Of a stretch of 64,000 bases of DNA, positions 63,301 through 64,000 are shown one piece after another. A model generated the notes under the pieces. The model did no database searches, was not told where the DNA came from, and worked only from the letters and a program-made list of their open reading frames with translations. Source of the stretch: Setaria digitata (Eukaryota > Nematoda > Chromadorea > Rhabditida > Setariidae); NCBI GenBank assembly GCA_003640385.1, contig RCAB01000057.1, positions 124,001 through 188,000 on the forward strand. The letters run 5' to 3'. Made by a program: the position numbers and the translations under genes. Every line of letters starts with the position of its first letter. Position 1 is the stretch's first letter.

Positions 63301-64000
63301 ACTTTGTTAGCAGTAAAGGATTACTTTAAAAGTGGATTATTAAAGCATTCTGTCGAAGCCTTCTTTGTTTTTTAAATTCGTTTTCAAAAAAAAAGGTTGG
63401 TTTTTATGTTGTAATTTTAAACCAGACTGAAAGAGAAAAGAAAGAAAGAAAAACAAGAAATTATCAAATTTCTTCCAGAATAAAATAATAAATTTTTAAT
63501 AATAAAATATTCCAAAATATGCCACTGAAAATGAAGAAAAGAGAGAAATGATAACAGATTTATAGTGAAAAGGTGCGAGGAAATTTTAAATTTTTTTTTG
63601 AGAATTTTTATGGCTTTTTGAAAGAAGAGAAGTGAAGTAATGCTAGCTAATCACCAAATTTTTTAGGAAAGAGAAAAGGAGGAGAAAGAAGACACCTCTC
63701 GGAAGATATTGGAATGATAGCTCCGGTATTAGGCTTACAACATTTCAGACCATCCTTACAAACTGTTTATTTAATGTGCTTAGTATTTAAACTGCGATAA
63801 TTCTAGTTCATAGTAAGGCCCGAAAGACATAACAAGACCAGTGAAGTGTGTAGGCCAGAAGACAGATTAACGGCCTGTTCAGTGTGACTGAAACATTTTT
63901 TCAACCTATCAGATCCAACATTAATTTCGCTAAATTATCGTACAATTTCTCTTTTTCCACATATCTTTTACCTATTTCAGTTTCATCACTGAACAAGAAC
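60312..64000. other. Gene-free right end
   Basis: Contains the presumed promoter of the minus-strand small gene and otherwise AT-rich DNA. The frames at 60458-60676 (minus) and 60684-60872 (plus) show no family similarity. A (TA)n run occupies 61951-61973. Nothing else is supportable. Confidence 0.55.
61951..61973. repeat. (TA)n microsatellite
   Basis: Eleven TA units in a row in a strongly AT-rich block (61,890-62,080). Confidence 0.95.

Noticed and set aside
1..64000. tRNA, rRNA, spliced-leader RNA, CRISPR arrays, reverse transcriptase or transposase ORFs
   Set aside because: Scanned by eye on both strands for conserved boxes and motifs; nothing convincing was seen. A covariance-model search would be decisive for the RNAs.

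Overview
The window is AT-rich (roughly 70% A+T by eye) eukaryotic DNA. Small exons are separated by short introns with nematode-type signals: GT(A/R)AG donors and very short TTTCAG-like acceptors without a long mammalian-style tract. The two recognisable proteins, an astacin metalloprotease and a CAMSAP/Patronin microtubule minus-end protein, have the architectures expected of a nematode. The base composition, introns of about 0.1-0.6 kb and sparse genes fit a spirurid or filarial-type (clade III) genome best. That lineage call is an inference, not something the sequence proves.

Layout. Positions 1-36,030 hold no gene I can support. They contain simple repeats, hairpins, a doubtful exon at 878-980 on the minus strand, a doubtful 52-codon ORF at 2664, a paired GGCGCC/ACGTCA motif module near 32.3 kb and a GC-rich island near 33.2 kb. 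Two single N bases (9962 and 17877) each sit exactly between near-identical sequence copies, which points to assembly joins between alleles. From 36,031 to 41,513 (+) lies a 12-exon gene for a secreted astacin protease of about 461 residues: signal peptide, propeptide, furin-like site, catalytic domain, EGF, CUB. From 45,001 to at least 55,118 (+) lies a 27-exon Patronin/CAMSAP gene of about 1,161 residues: N-terminal CAMSAP CH region, linker with coiled coils, C-terminal CKK domain. It has two candidate alternative 3' exons reaching 57,568. On the minus strand, 60,311 down to 59,465 (perhaps 58,869) encodes a small unrecognised protein built from two copies of a KDG...HRGF motif, one per exon. 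Everything right of 60.3 kb looks non-coding.

How they act. The protease would act outside the cell, probably on cuticle or matrix. Patronin caps and stabilises microtubule minus ends in the cytoplasm. Nothing in the sequence links the three genes functionally. I found no tRNA, rRNA, spliced-leader array, transposon ORF or CRISPR. Exon models were built by hand from reading frame, splice signals and phase agreement. The astacin model closes in frame over all 12 exons. The Patronin model also closes in frame, but its first coding junction and the starts of exons 17 and 19 are less certain.
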